This document shows positions 1 through 7,065 of a stretch of 11,023 nt of DNA, in pieces. Origin of the DNA: Acidobacteriota bacterium (lineage in GTDB: Bacteria; Acidobacteriota; Terriglobia; Terriglobales; Acidobacteriaceae). Position 1 is the stretch's first letter; each line of letters begins with the position of its first letter. The stretch covers positions 1 through 11,023 of the forward strand of contig JAJXXG010000715.1 in NCBI GenBank assembly GCA_021781255.1, given 5' to 3'. Below the pieces are notes generated by a model. It had not been told where the DNA came from and searched no databases. It saw nothing but the letters and a program-made list of their open reading frames with translations. The position numbers and the translations under genes are program-made.

Positions 1-671
1 ATCTCCTCCACGGCATCCACGTTGAAGTTGGAGAAGGTTGAGCCGCCCATCTCGGGATCGCTGATGTCGGCTCCGTCCATGGCGAACGTGGCCTCAACGC
101 CGCGCTGGCCGTTGATGGCAAACTGCGCGGTAAAGTTGGTGGCGCCGTTGGCATCCGTCATGGTGCCGGCGGCCAGCAGCAGCAGCGAGCTGAAGTCGCG
201 CTTGTTGAGCGGCAACGAGCTGACGGCCTGGCTGGAGAGCTCTTCGCCGCCCGTGCCGGTCTGCCCCGTCAGCGTGGCCACGGTCAGTTCACCACGGCTG
301 GAGAGCGAAATGGCCACGGCCGGCGCGGCAAGAATCAGGTCAATCGGCTGGGCATAGTCCGCCTTGCGCCCGCCCGATTGCACGGTAAGGCGATACCGGC
401 CCGTGGGCAGAGGCTTCAGCTGAAAATGCCCGTCGTTGCCGGTCACGGCGCGGGCTGAGCCGGTTGCGCCGCTCAGCGAAACCCATGCGCCGGGGATGGG
501 CGCGCTCAACGGATCTCGAAGAACGCCCTGCCACGCGGCCTGCTGAGCCTGCTGCGCGCCTGCGGCCGCGCCTGCAAGCCATAGCAGCAGTGCCAGAATA
601 AGAAAAGTGGAAAGGGACTTGCCTTGCTTTGCCGGGATGACCTTATCCCCGAAGAGAACTTTCCTGTGCAT
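1..671 (-). CDS. TonB-dependent receptor with N-terminal carboxypeptidase-regulatory-like domain, 5' part (cut by left edge)
   Basis: Reading the minus strand from the ATG at 671-669 gives 223 complete codons with no stop, running off the window. Residues about 18-39 form a signal peptide: a hydrophobic stretch ending AGAAAGA before QQAQQ. Residues about 45-125 look like a carboxypeptidase-regulatory (CarboxypepD_reg) beta-sandwich, with the pattern GVLRDPLSAPIPGAWVSL followed by GNDGHFQLKPLPTGRYRL. Residues about 145-223 look like the start of the TonB plug, with SSLPLNKRDFSSLLLLAAGT, then FAINGQRGVEATFAMDGADI and the VEEI that begins the next plug strand. This order is typical of the large outer-membrane receptors of Acidobacteriota; substrate cannot be told from this part. 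The start is supported by a purine-rich AAGAAGG upstream, though only 4 nt away. The gene is divergent from mnmE and is a different gene from the receptor at the right edge, which shows its C-terminal part. Confidence 0.88.
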   Translation of the reverse strand, partial: MHRKVLFGDKVIPAKQGKSLSTFLILALLLWLAGAAAGAQQAQQAAWQGVLRDPLSAPIPGAWVSLSGATGSARAVTGNDGHFQLKPLPTGRYRLTVQSGGRKADYAQPIDLILAAPAVAISLSSRGELTVATLTGQTGTGGEELSSQAVSSLPLNKRDFSSLLLLAAGTMTDANGATNFTAQFAINGQRGVEATFAMDGADISDPEMGGSTFSNFNVDAVEE

Positions 672-675
672 ACTA

Positions 676-682
676 CCTTCTT
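676..682 (-). promoter_or_regulatory. Putative ribosome binding site of the left TonB receptor
   Basis: The minus strand reads AAGAAGG, then TAGT, then the ATG at 671. The match to the Shine-Dalgarno core is partial and the 4-nt spacing is short. It still favours this ATG, because the signal peptide follows it directly and no better start lies nearby. Confidence 0.45.
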
Positions 683-762
683 GATGGGATGTGCGCGGCG
701 CTTGAGAATGAGCTGCAAGGCATGCGGTTGCCGCCTGCATGCTCATAAAAAATCCTGTCCGT

Positions 763-783
763 GGCATTCGCCCGTGGAATGCC
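763..783. repeat. Perfect 7-bp inverted repeat with 7-nt spacer
   Basis: GGCATTC (763-769) is exactly complementary to GAATGCC (777-783), with spacer 770-776. It lies about 92 nt upstream of the TonB receptor start. It could be an operator or a small hairpin. On the minus strand it is followed about 10 nt later by six T residues, so a weak terminator-like or leader structure is also possible. No function is shown. Confidence 0.4.
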
Positions 784-967
784 CGCCCGGAAATGGAACT
801 CCAGCGTGGGTAGGGCGATGCCGGAGGTCGAAAGAACTGCAATCAGAGGCACACTGCAGGGGTATGCTGCGTTTACAGCGAAACCGTTTCCATGCAGATT
901 GCTTGATGAAAATTATACCTTCCGCCAGCCTGCTAAAAGGTTTTTGCAGATAGATTTGGCAGCAGAA

Positions 968-996
968 TTGAGCGCAACTGTTGCGCAGCCTCTACA
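968..996 (+). promoter_or_regulatory. Weak candidate sigma-70 promoter of mnmE
   Basis: TTGAGC (968-973) and TCTACA (991-996) are separated by 17 nt and match the -35 and -10 consensus only partly. If real, transcription would start about 6 nt before the ATG at 1010, giving a nearly leaderless message. The 972-986 palindrome overlaps the end of the -35 box and most of the spacer. This is a pattern match only. Confidence 0.22.
972..986. repeat. Perfect GCGCAA-CTG-TTGCGC palindrome upstream of mnmE
   Basis: The 6-bp arms 972-977 and 981-986 are exactly complementary around CTG. The site ends 23 nt before the mnmE ATG and overlaps the candidate promoter. A protein-binding site in the promoter is one reading; a small hairpin in the leader is another. 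Confidence 0.4.
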
Positions 997-1009
997 CTGG
1001 TGAAGAACA

Positions 1010-2398
1010 ATGCAGGACGCAGCCGCAACCACGGATACCATCGCCGCGATCTCCACGCCGCCGGGCCGTGGCGGCATCGGAATTGTGCGGCTCAGCGGGC
1101 CGCAGGCCGCCACTATTGCCGCGGATCTGGTGAATCTGCACAAGCCGCTGGAACATGCGCGCGCGCGCCTGGCCGACGTGCTGGATACGCCGGAGGCGGG
1201 CAGCGAGCGCATTGACGAGGCGGTGATAACCTTCTTTGCCGCGCCCAACTCTTACACGGCCGAAGATCTGGTGGAGATTGCCGCGCACGGCTCGCCCGTG
1301 GTGCTGGACCTGCTCCTGCGTCGCGCCATGGAGCTGGGAGCCCGGCTGGCCGAGCCGGGCGAGTTTACGCAGCGCGCCTTTCTGGCTGGCAAGCTGGACC
1401 TGACCCAGGCCGAGGCCGTGCGCGACCTCATCGATGCGCAGACGCTCACGCAGGCTCGCCAGGCAGCCAGCCAGATGGGTGGCGCACTCAGCCGCCGTGT
1501 GACTCCGGTGAAGCAGGACCTGCTGGAGCTGATCGCGCTGCTGGAGGCAGGCATCGACTTTGCCGAGGACGATGTCGAGGTCACTCCGCTGACTGAAATT
1601 GCGCGCCGTATCGGCACGCTGCAGCCGCCGCTGGCTGCGCTCGAGGCCTCCTTTGCGCGCGGACGCATTGTGCATGACGGGCTGTCGCTGGCCATTGTGG
1701 GCCGGCCAAACGCTGGCAAAAGCTCCCTCTTCAACCGGCTGGTGGAGCGCGACCGCGCCATCGTGACGGCAACGCCGGGCACCACCCGCGACCTGGTGAC
1801 GGAGCGCATCTCGCTGGACGGCATTCCGCTGGAGCTGGTGGACACCGCGGGCCTGCGCGAGGCGCACGAAGAGGCCGAGCAGATGGGCATTGCGCGCAGC
1901 CGCGAGGCCCTGGCCGACGCAGCGCTGGTCCTGGTTGTGTTGGATGCAACGCAGCCTTTGAACGATGAAGAACACTCACTGCTGGCGGCTGTCGAGGGCC
2001 GCCCGGCGATTGTGGCCGTAAACAAGAGCGACCTGGCTGGCACCGACGGCGTGCGCCTGGATCTGGCCGCCACCGAGTCTGCCGGCCTGGTCGCGCTGGC
2101 AACCTCCGCGCTCACGGGCGAGGGCATCGCGGCGCTCCGCGAACGCATTCTGGCGCTGGCCACCGGGGGCGCCGCCGCGGAGCCGGGCATGCTGACCAGC
2201 CTTCGGCATCAGCAGGCAATCGCCACGGCGCGCGCCGCGCTGGCCGATGCGGCAAAGGCAAACGACGGCGGCATTCCGCACGAGATGATCCTGCTGGATC
2301 TATACCGCGCGCTGTGGGCGCTGGACTCGCTCACCGGCCAGACCACGCCGGACGACATCCTGAACCTGATCTTCTCCACCTTCTGCATCGGCAAATAA
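1010..2398 (+). CDS. mnmE: tRNA uridine-5-carboxymethylaminomethyl modification GTPase MnmE (TrmE)
   Basis: MnmE works in the cytoplasm with MnmG to modify U34 in the wobble position of certain tRNAs, giving (carboxymethyl)aminomethyluridine with help from GTP hydrolysis and a folate one-carbon unit. The 462-residue product matches the usual family length of about 450-460. The N-terminal folate-binding/dimer domain begins with IAAISTPPGRGGIGIVRLSG (11-30). A helical domain with an inserted Ras-like G domain follows. G motifs seen are GRPNAGKSS (231-239), TPGTTRD (255-261), DTAGLRE (278-284), NKSD (338-341) and SAL (366-368). The C-terminus carries DDILNLIF and ends in CIGK with the conserved Cys459. 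The ATG at 1010 places the conserved N-terminus properly; a GGTGAAG lies just upstream. The gene stands alone, divergent from a receptor gene and convergent with the arabinofuranosidase gene, so it probably has its own promoter. Confidence 0.97.
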   Translation: MQDAAATTDTIAAISTPPGRGGIGIVRLSGPQAATIAADLVNLHKPLEHARARLADVLDTPEAGSERIDEAVITFFAAPNSYTAEDLVEIAAHGSPVVLDLLLRRAMELGARLAEPGEFTQRAFLAGKLDLTQAEAVRDLIDAQTLTQARQAASQMGGALSRRVTPVKQDLLELIALLEAGIDFAEDDVEVTPLTEIARRIGTLQPPLAALEASFARGRIVHDGLSLAIVGRPNAGKSSLFNRLVERDRAIVTATPGTTRDLVTERISLDGIPLELVDTAGLREAHEEAEQMGIARSREALADAALVLVVLDATQPLNDEEHSLLAAVEGRPAIVAVNKSDLAGTDGVRLDLAATESAGLVALATSALTGEGIAALRERILALATGGAAAEPGMLTSLRHQQAIATARAALADAAKANDGGIPHEMILLDLYRALWALDSLTGQTTPDDILNLIFSTFCIGK

Positions 2399-2401
2399 AG
2401 C

Positions 2402-2460
2402 AAAGCAGCGCGGCATGCAGGGCGGATATCAACCGCCTGTGCATCGCCGCGCTGCGCTTT
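2402..2460. terminator. Long imperfect hairpin between convergent genes, likely bidirectional terminator
   Basis: The arm 2402-2425 (AAAGCAGCGCGGC, ATGCA, GGGCGG) pairs with 2433-2460 (CCGCC, TGCAT, GCCGCGCT, GCTTT) around the loop ATATCAA, with a few small bulges on the right arm. It begins 3 nt after the mnmE stop and ends 31 nt before the stop of the GH51 gene read from the other side. On the plus strand the stem closes with GCGCTTTCTG. On the minus strand it closes into GCTTTGCTTTATTT, a better T-rich tail. Two-way termination is the natural reading for this convergent pair. Confidence 0.7.
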
Positions 2461-2491
2461 CTGCAGCACGCGTCCGCAACCAGGGCACCTG

Positions 2492-4522
2492 TTACTTGCC
2501 GTGAATCGTGATGACCGTAACGCTGGCGTGTGGAAACGTGTGCACCCACTCGCCGGATGGCACGTTTTCCTCGCTTGTGCCGGGGACCACGCGCCGGGGA
2601 GAGATCTCGTCGTTGGCATCGGCAAGCGCCGCCGAGCGAAGCACCTGCACCTGCGCCGAGCCTGCTCCTGCAAAGTCATGCAGGCGGATGCTGGTGGCGA
2701 TGTCCGTGGTGACGCTGCGATTGACGCAGAACAGCGTAATCGACTTGCCATCGTGGCTGCGCGCGGCAACCACATCCAGGTAAGGCACATCCGCAATCTG
2801 CGGCAGGCGCTGCACGCCATGCTCCACGGAGTAGGAACCGGCGTGCGTCGTAACGGCGACTGGGTTGGCGGCATCCGCGCCGGCGTAGATCTGGAAGGCG
2901 TAGTACGCGGGTGTGGCATACACCTGGCTGCGCTTCTTCCAGATGCCCGCAAACTCCATGATGCCCGTCATGTCTGAAATGGGCACAACGGCGGAGTTGC
3001 GCATCAGCATGTTCAGAAAGCCGCCCGTAACCACGGCGCCGCCCATGTCGGTAAAGTTTGGCGCCCCTGGCCTGCGGCCGATGAAGAGCCACTCTGTGAA
3101 GGCGATATGCGCCTTGTCCTTGTATCCGTGCGTTGCGTCAATCTGCTCCTGTGCCTTGCGCAGGCGCCGCTCCAGCTCAACGGGCAGGGCAAAGGCCGCC
3201 TCCGAGATCGACTCGGCCGTGGGGTTCTTCATCTGCACCTCTCCAGTGCCGACGACGAAATGCGTGGAGAGATAGTCGAAGGTTCCCGGCGGATTGGTAA
3301 GCTGAATGGCGTTCCAGCTCTCGAACACCTCAGGGTCCGCGCCCGTAGCGATCAGCCGTGCCGTGGGATCGACGGCGCGCACCGCCTTGCTGAACGCGAG
3401 AGTACGTGCGGCAAGCTCCTGCCGCGTGGGATACGCGAGGTTCCAGTTGCCCCACAGCTCATTGCCCAGCTCCCACAGCAGGCCCGAGTGCGTGGACCAG
3501 TGACTGTCGATATAGCGCACCCACGCCGCTGCCTCCTCGGGTGTGCCGCTGCCCATGTTCAGCGCGAACTGGGGCTGCGCGCCAATCTGGCGGCAGAACT
3601 CCAGGAACTCATCCGTGCCGAAGGTGTTGTACTCGGGAATACCCCAGGAGTTGTTGATCTGGCTGATGCGCTTGTCGCGCGGGCCAATGCCGTCCGTCCA
3701 GTGGTAGGACGAGGTGAAGTTGCCGCCGAAGCGCACCAGCGGCGTATGCATCTCCCTGGCCATGGCAACGGCGTCCGGATCCAGTCCGTCCTTTGCGTCC
3801 GCCGGCATCAGCGAGAACTCGTCCAGCTCTACGCGCTCGTCGCCGGCAACTTCCACAACAAAGTCCGCTGGGTCCAGGCGATGCAGCTTTCCCTCCGCCA
3901 CCTGAAGCGTAAAGGAGTATTTCTTCCAGTCCGCGTCCGTCACGTCCATGCGCTGCGAGGCGAGCACATCGTTGCTGTTCCGGATGCGCAATGAGACCGT
4001 GATTGCGTGGTCGCCGCTCAGGTGCTTGGCATAAAAGCTGCCCACGTAGTCGCGCGTGCGATGAACCGGCAGATAGACCCTTTGCCGGATGCCGGTAGCC
4101 TGGCCCGGCACGCCAAACACACGCAGCGACTGCCACGAGTTGGCCGCGTCGCCATAGTGAATCTCATAGCGGTTGCCCTGGCCTGCATCCAGCGGCTCCC
4201 ACGGCAGCGGCAGATCCAGGTCGCCCGCGCGGCGCAGATCGGGCTGCTCGCGCAGCATCTGCTCCACTTTGTCGGGGCTCCACAGGCCCGACTCGAAGCT
4301 GGGATTCTGCAGTATCTCTGCCCAGAGTCCGTTGTAAGTGGAGTTGCCGATTGGCTCAAGAAACGTTCCGAAGATGGTGTGCGGAATCGCCTGGCCCGCA
4401 ACCTTCGCGGCATACACGTCGATGGTGGCTGTCTGCGGAATCGGCTGTACAACCGTAATCTGTCCTTGCGCGCTGACCGCGAAGCACAGTGAGAATGCAC
4501 CCAGAAGAACTCGCTTGATCAC
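2492..4522 (-). CDS. Secreted GH51 alpha-L-arabinofuranosidase
   Basis: This enzyme should remove terminal alpha-L-arabinofuranosyl units from arabinan or arabinoxylan oligosaccharides with retention of configuration. The product is 676 residues from the GTG at 4522. I chose that start because GGAAGGAAA lies just upstream and a clean signal peptide follows (MIKRVLLGAFSLCFAVSAQG). An in-frame upstream ATG at 4579 would bury the ribosome site and spoil the signal peptide. Residues about 51-77 (GTFLEPIGNSTYNGLWAEIL and NPSFE) are the first part of the GH51 barrel. Residues about 80-240 look like an inserted CBM4/9-type jelly roll, known in plant and some bacterial GH51 enzymes. The barrel then resumes, with GGNF at 266-269. 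The acid/base is probably Glu355 in LGNELWG and the nucleophile Glu477 in FTEWLF. A C-terminal beta-sandwich follows. It is the last gene of the cluster, 83 nt after the GH43 gene. Confidence 0.9.
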   Translation of the reverse strand: MIKRVLLGAFSLCFAVSAQGQITVVQPIPQTATIDVYAAKVAGQAIPHTIFGTFLEPIGNSTYNGLWAEILQNPSFESGLWSPDKVEQMLREQPDLRRAGDLDLPLPWEPLDAGQGNRYEIHYGDAANSWQSLRVFGVPGQATGIRQRVYLPVHRTRDYVGSFYAKHLSGDHAITVSLRIRNSNDVLASQRMDVTDADWKKYSFTLQVAEGKLHRLDPADFVVEVAGDERVELDEFSLMPADAKDGLDPDAVAMAREMHTPLVRFGGNFTSSYHWTDGIGPRDKRISQINNSWGIPEYNTFGTDEFLEFCRQIGAQPQFALNMGSGTPEEAAAWVRYIDSHWSTHSGLLWELGNELWGNWNLAYPTRQELAARTLAFSKAVRAVDPTARLIATGADPEVFESWNAIQLTNPPGTFDYLSTHFVVGTGEVQMKNPTAESISEAAFALPVELERRLRKAQEQIDATHGYKDKAHIAFTEWLFIGRRPGAPNFTDMGGAVVTGGFLNMLMRNSAVVPISDMTGIMEFAGIWKKRSQVYATPAYYAFQIYAGADAANPVAVTTHAGSYSVEHGVQRLPQIADVPYLDVVAARSHDGKSITLFCVNRSVTTDIATSIRLHDFAGAGSAQVQVLRSAALADANDEISPRRVVPGTSEENVPSGEWVHTFPHASVTVITIHGK

Positions 4523-4525
4523 AAC

Positions 4526-4537
4526 TTTCCTTCCTTC
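4526..4537 (-). promoter_or_regulatory. Ribosome binding site deciding the GTG start of the GH51 gene
   Basis: The minus strand reads GAAGGAAGGAAA, then GTT, then the GTG at 4522-4520. The purine-rich run contains two overlapping AGGAA-type cores. It lies inside the longer open frame, which argues for the internal GTG over the ATG at 4579. Confidence 0.65.
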
Positions 4538-4561
4538 GCTGAAACAAACCAGTCTTGCTCC

Positions 4562-4599
4562 GGCGCCCCGCGAATGCATGGCTGTGCAGGCGGGGCGCC
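4562..4599 (-). other. Intercistronic stem-loop between GH43 and GH51 genes
   Basis: GGCGCCCCGC (4562-4571) is exactly complementary to GCGGGGCGCC (4590-4599), giving a 10-bp, almost all G-C stem with an 18-nt loop. It starts 7 nt after the GH43 stop codon. On the transcribed minus strand no U-run follows directly; TTTGTTTC comes only about 12 nt later. It therefore looks more like an attenuating or RNA-stabilising element inside the operon than a full terminator, although a leaky terminator is possible. Confidence 0.6.
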
Positions 4600-4605
4600 A
4601 GTCTG

Positions 4606-6999
4606 CTACTGCAAAGTGGTAACGTGCACATAGTCAAACTGCGCAATGTAGCCCGAGCGGTTGCCGGCGTACAGGCAGATCTTTGCCCCGCTGCCCAGTT
4701 GATGCACCCACGTACCGCCCTGGATCCACGTCACGCCGTCATTGCTGCTGTACGCGGTGTAGTGCTCCTCGCCGTCCACATCGCGCTTCACCAGGCGCAC
4801 CCACGCGCTCACTTCGGTTGCAATCGCCGCGGGGCCTAGGTTGGTCGCACCCCAGGTGGGATACCCGGTCTGCTGCACCGTCTGCGCCTTGATGAACTCG
4901 ATCTGGCGCGTGTCGTTGTTGTTGTACAGGTCCACGCGGACAAAGTCGCTGTCGTCCTTGTAGAGCAGGATGCCAGCCTGCGCGTAGTTGGGGCCCACGC
5001 CGCTTGTGGGCAGGTTGATGCTGAGCCTGGTCTCAATCATGTAGTCGCCCGCCGGGGTCGGCTCCTCAATCATCGGCACATTCTGCATGGCGCCGATCGG
5101 GTCATACGCCACTGAAGTCACCTGGTAGGCTGAACCGGTCAGCGTGTAGGCGGGCGTGCCGTTCAGGAAAGACCATTGCGAGCTCAGCGTCGTGCTGTTG
5201 AACTCGTCTGAAAACGCAGGCAGGGGCGTGCCGGGCGCGTCCGGCACGGCAAGCGTGGCGACATAGCTGTTGGTTGCGCCGGGTTGCGCCGCGGGCATGG
5301 GCTGCGGTGCGTCCTTATCGGATGCGCCAAAGCCACCACGCACGACGGGCCAGTCATTCACCCAGTCCAGCGCATCAATGAACCCCGGCCGCGCGGTGTA
5401 ACCCACGATGCCCGTGTAGTACGGGGTTGCCGCAAGAATGCCGTGATAGAGCATGTAGTCGTGTCCGGACTCATCCGTAAAGACCACGTTGCCACCGGGG
5501 CCGATGACGCTGTTTCCGTTCATGCGAATCACCGGCGTTCCACCCGGATTGGTGGCCAGCATCGAGATTCCCTGCGCATCCAGATACGGCCCCATGGGCG
5601 ATGTGGCGCGGCCCACATACACGCTGTATCCGCTGAGCGGGCCGTTGCAACAGTTGGTGGACGAGGCGAACAGATAGTAGTAGCCGTTGTGGTACCACCA
5701 GTTGCCGCCTTCATAGCGATTGTCCACGGCCACCTGCTGCTCGCTCGTCGCATCTGAGGTGAGCCCGTCTGCCGAGAGCTTGCGAACATACAGCCCGCCG
5801 CCAAAGCTGCCGAACAGGATGTAGCGCTGGCCTGAGGAATCCTGAATCTCATCCGGATCAATGGTGGAGCGATAGGACCCTGAGCAGCAGTTCGTCGCCA
5901 GCTCCGGCGCAACCACCGGCGTGCCGCTGTCTACAAACGGGCCCGCGGGACTGCTGCTCGTGCCCACTCCAATGGCCGAGCCGTTGCCGGGCAGGCTGGT
6001 GGCCGAGGCGGCATAGTACAGATAGTACTGGCCGTTGAAATACTTGATGGCGGGCGCCCACAGCGAGGCCCCACTCACGTTAGCCCAGGTTGGCAAACCG
6101 GCAAAGGCATTGTTCAGATAGGTCCAGTTCACCAGGTCCGTGGAGCTGAAGATATTGATGTAATGCGGATTGGGATCGTTTGGATAAAGCTGATCGCTGG
6201 TGCAGTACAGATACCACGTGTCCGTGCTCCCGCTCTGATCCTTGTAAATCGCGGGGTCCGCGCAACTGACCGCGGTAAGCGAGCCCGACAGATTCAGCGT
6301 CAGCGGATTGCTGAAGGTGGTGGCCGCAGACACGCTGATGCTGACGGCGACAGAAGGAGCGGCGGAGGTGGCGTACGTAGCGTCTCCGCTGTACGTCGCC
6401 ATAACCGTATCCGCGCCCACAGGCAGCCGCGTGGAGGTGAAGTGCGCGTTGCCCAGCGGATCGACGGCCGCCGTTCCCAGCGCGGTCGATCCGCTGCTGA
6501 AGGTGACCGTGCCCGTGGCCGTAGCGGGTGTAACCGCTGCTACAAGCTCCACCGGAAGCCCCTGCGTGGAAGCCGCTGCTGTGCTCGTCAAAACCAGCGC
6601 GCTCACCAGCTTGTTTACGGTCACCTGCACGGCCGCGGACGTGGAAGCCGTATAGCTCGCATTGCCCCCGTAGCTGGCCGTGATGCTGTGCGTACCGGCG
6701 GTCAGTGTTGAGCCCGACCATTGCGCCTGCCCTGAGGCATTCAAGGTCCCGGTGCCAAGACTCGTGGCGCCATCGTAGAACGACACTGACCCCGAGGCGA
6801 CAGCGGTGCTGCCGGAAGTTACGCTGGCCGTGAGCGTGATGGAGCTGCCCACGTTGATGGTCGCCGCCGAAGAGGACAGCGTGGTGGTGGTCGACGAGGC
6901 GGTCGGCGTCGAGTTGCCCGATCCGCCCGAACACGCGGATAAGAAGATGGAGGCGAGAAAGACGAGTGCGAACGATACAAACAACCGATAGCAGCGCAT
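4606..6999 (-). CDS. Lipoprotein with two Ig-like domains, GH43 arabinanase-like domain and lectin-like C-terminal domain
   Basis: The 797-residue product is probably a surface or periplasmic lipoprotein that cuts alpha-1,5-linked arabinan; another arabinofuranosidase-type GH43 specificity cannot be excluded. The signal peptide ends in the lipobox LSAC with lipidated Cys23, followed by a Ser/Thr/Gly-rich linker. Two bacterial Ig-like repeats of the Big_3_5 type lie at about 40-129 and 131-224; both have a GTG/GSVxF strand and a Y-x-G-(N/D)-A-x-Y motif. The GH43 five-bladed propeller spans about 240-555. Its probable general base is Asp248 in CADPAI, the pKa-modulating Asp is Asp381 in TIDPDEIQD, and the general acid is Glu430 in RYEGGNWW. 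The family signatures SLWAPAIKYFNGQYYLYYA and GRATSPMGPY are also clear. Residues about 595-797 resemble the concanavalin A-like domain (DUF1349 type) often attached to GH43. The ribosome site is weak (TGGGA). It lies 66 nt after the TPR gene. Confidence 0.87.
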   Translation of the reverse strand: MRCYRLFVSFALVFLASIFLSACSGGSGNSTPTASSTTTTLSSSAATINVGSSITLTASVTSGSTAVASGSVSFYDGATSLGTGTLNASGQAQWSGSTLTAGTHSITASYGGNASYTASTSAAVQVTVNKLVSALVLTSTAAASTQGLPVELVAAVTPATATGTVTFSSGSTALGTAAVDPLGNAHFTSTRLPVGADTVMATYSGDATYATSAAPSVAVSISVSAATTFSNPLTLNLSGSLTAVSCADPAIYKDQSGSTDTWYLYCTSDQLYPNDPNPHYINIFSSTDLVNWTYLNNAFAGLPTWANVSGASLWAPAIKYFNGQYYLYYAASATSLPGNGSAIGVGTSSSPAGPFVDSGTPVVAPELATNCCSGSYRSTIDPDEIQDSSGQRYILFGSFGGGLYVRKLSADGLTSDATSEQQVAVDNRYEGGNWWYHNGYYYLFASSTNCCNGPLSGYSVYVGRATSPMGPYLDAQGISMLATNPGGTPVIRMNGNSVIGPGGNVVFTDESGHDYMLYHGILAATPYYTGIVGYTARPGFIDALDWVNDWPVVRGGFGASDKDAPQPMPAAQPGATNSYVATLAVPDAPGTPLPAFSDEFNSTTLSSQWSFLNGTPAYTLTGSAYQVTSVAYDPIGAMQNVPMIEEPTPAGDYMIETRLSINLPTSGVGPNYAQAGILLYKDDSDFVRVDLYNNNDTRQIEFIKAQTVQQTGYPTWGATNLGPAAIATEVSAWVRLVKRDVDGEEHYTAYSSNDGVTWIQGGTWVHQLGSGAKICLYAGNRSGYIAQFDYVHVTTLQ

Positions 7000-7065
7000 G
7001 AATGGTCCCAGTAAGAGGATTGCAAGGAGCGCTGTGCGTAGATCGTTCCCGGCGCAGGCCGCGCA

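Larger units (their letters stand above)
672..1009. other. Divergent intergenic region between the TonB receptor and mnmE
   Basis: This 338-nt stretch holds the 5' ends of two genes read in opposite directions. I see no convincing protein gene: short open frames here have no family resemblance and no good ribosome site. It contains the perfect inverted repeats at 763-783 and 972-986, listed separately. A bulged repeat at 720-742 has GCATGC at both ends around GCGG-TTG-CCGC. A six-A run lies at 747-752. No clear sigma-70 promoter for the minus-strand receptor was found. Confidence 0.6.

Noticed and set aside
624..1003. Plus-strand open frames of 80 and 109 codons in the region before mnmE
   Set aside because: No homologue-like features, no good ribosome site, one overlaps the receptor 5' end on the other strand, and both overlap the likely control region of mnmE.
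992..2190. Two antisense open frames of 312 and 327 codons opposite mnmE
   Set aside because: They lie wholly against a gene with complete family motifs, are rich in Arg, Ser and Ala as expected from antisense GC-rich codons, and show no recognisable domain.
2209..2952. Minus-strand 247-codon frame bridging the mnmE end and the GH51 end
   Set aside because: It crosses the convergent terminator hairpin and is out of frame with the GH51 gene; its composition is that of a shadow.
3107..3994. Plus-strand open frame of 295 codons opposite the GH51 gene
   Set aside because: It overlaps the catalytic domain of a clear enzyme, has Arg/His/Leu-rich shadow composition and no credible ribosome site or domain.
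4523..4579. N-terminal extension of the GH51 protein to the ATG at 4579
   Set aside because: It would place 19 polar and charged residues before the signal peptide, cover the ribosome site and overlap part of the intercistronic hairpin.
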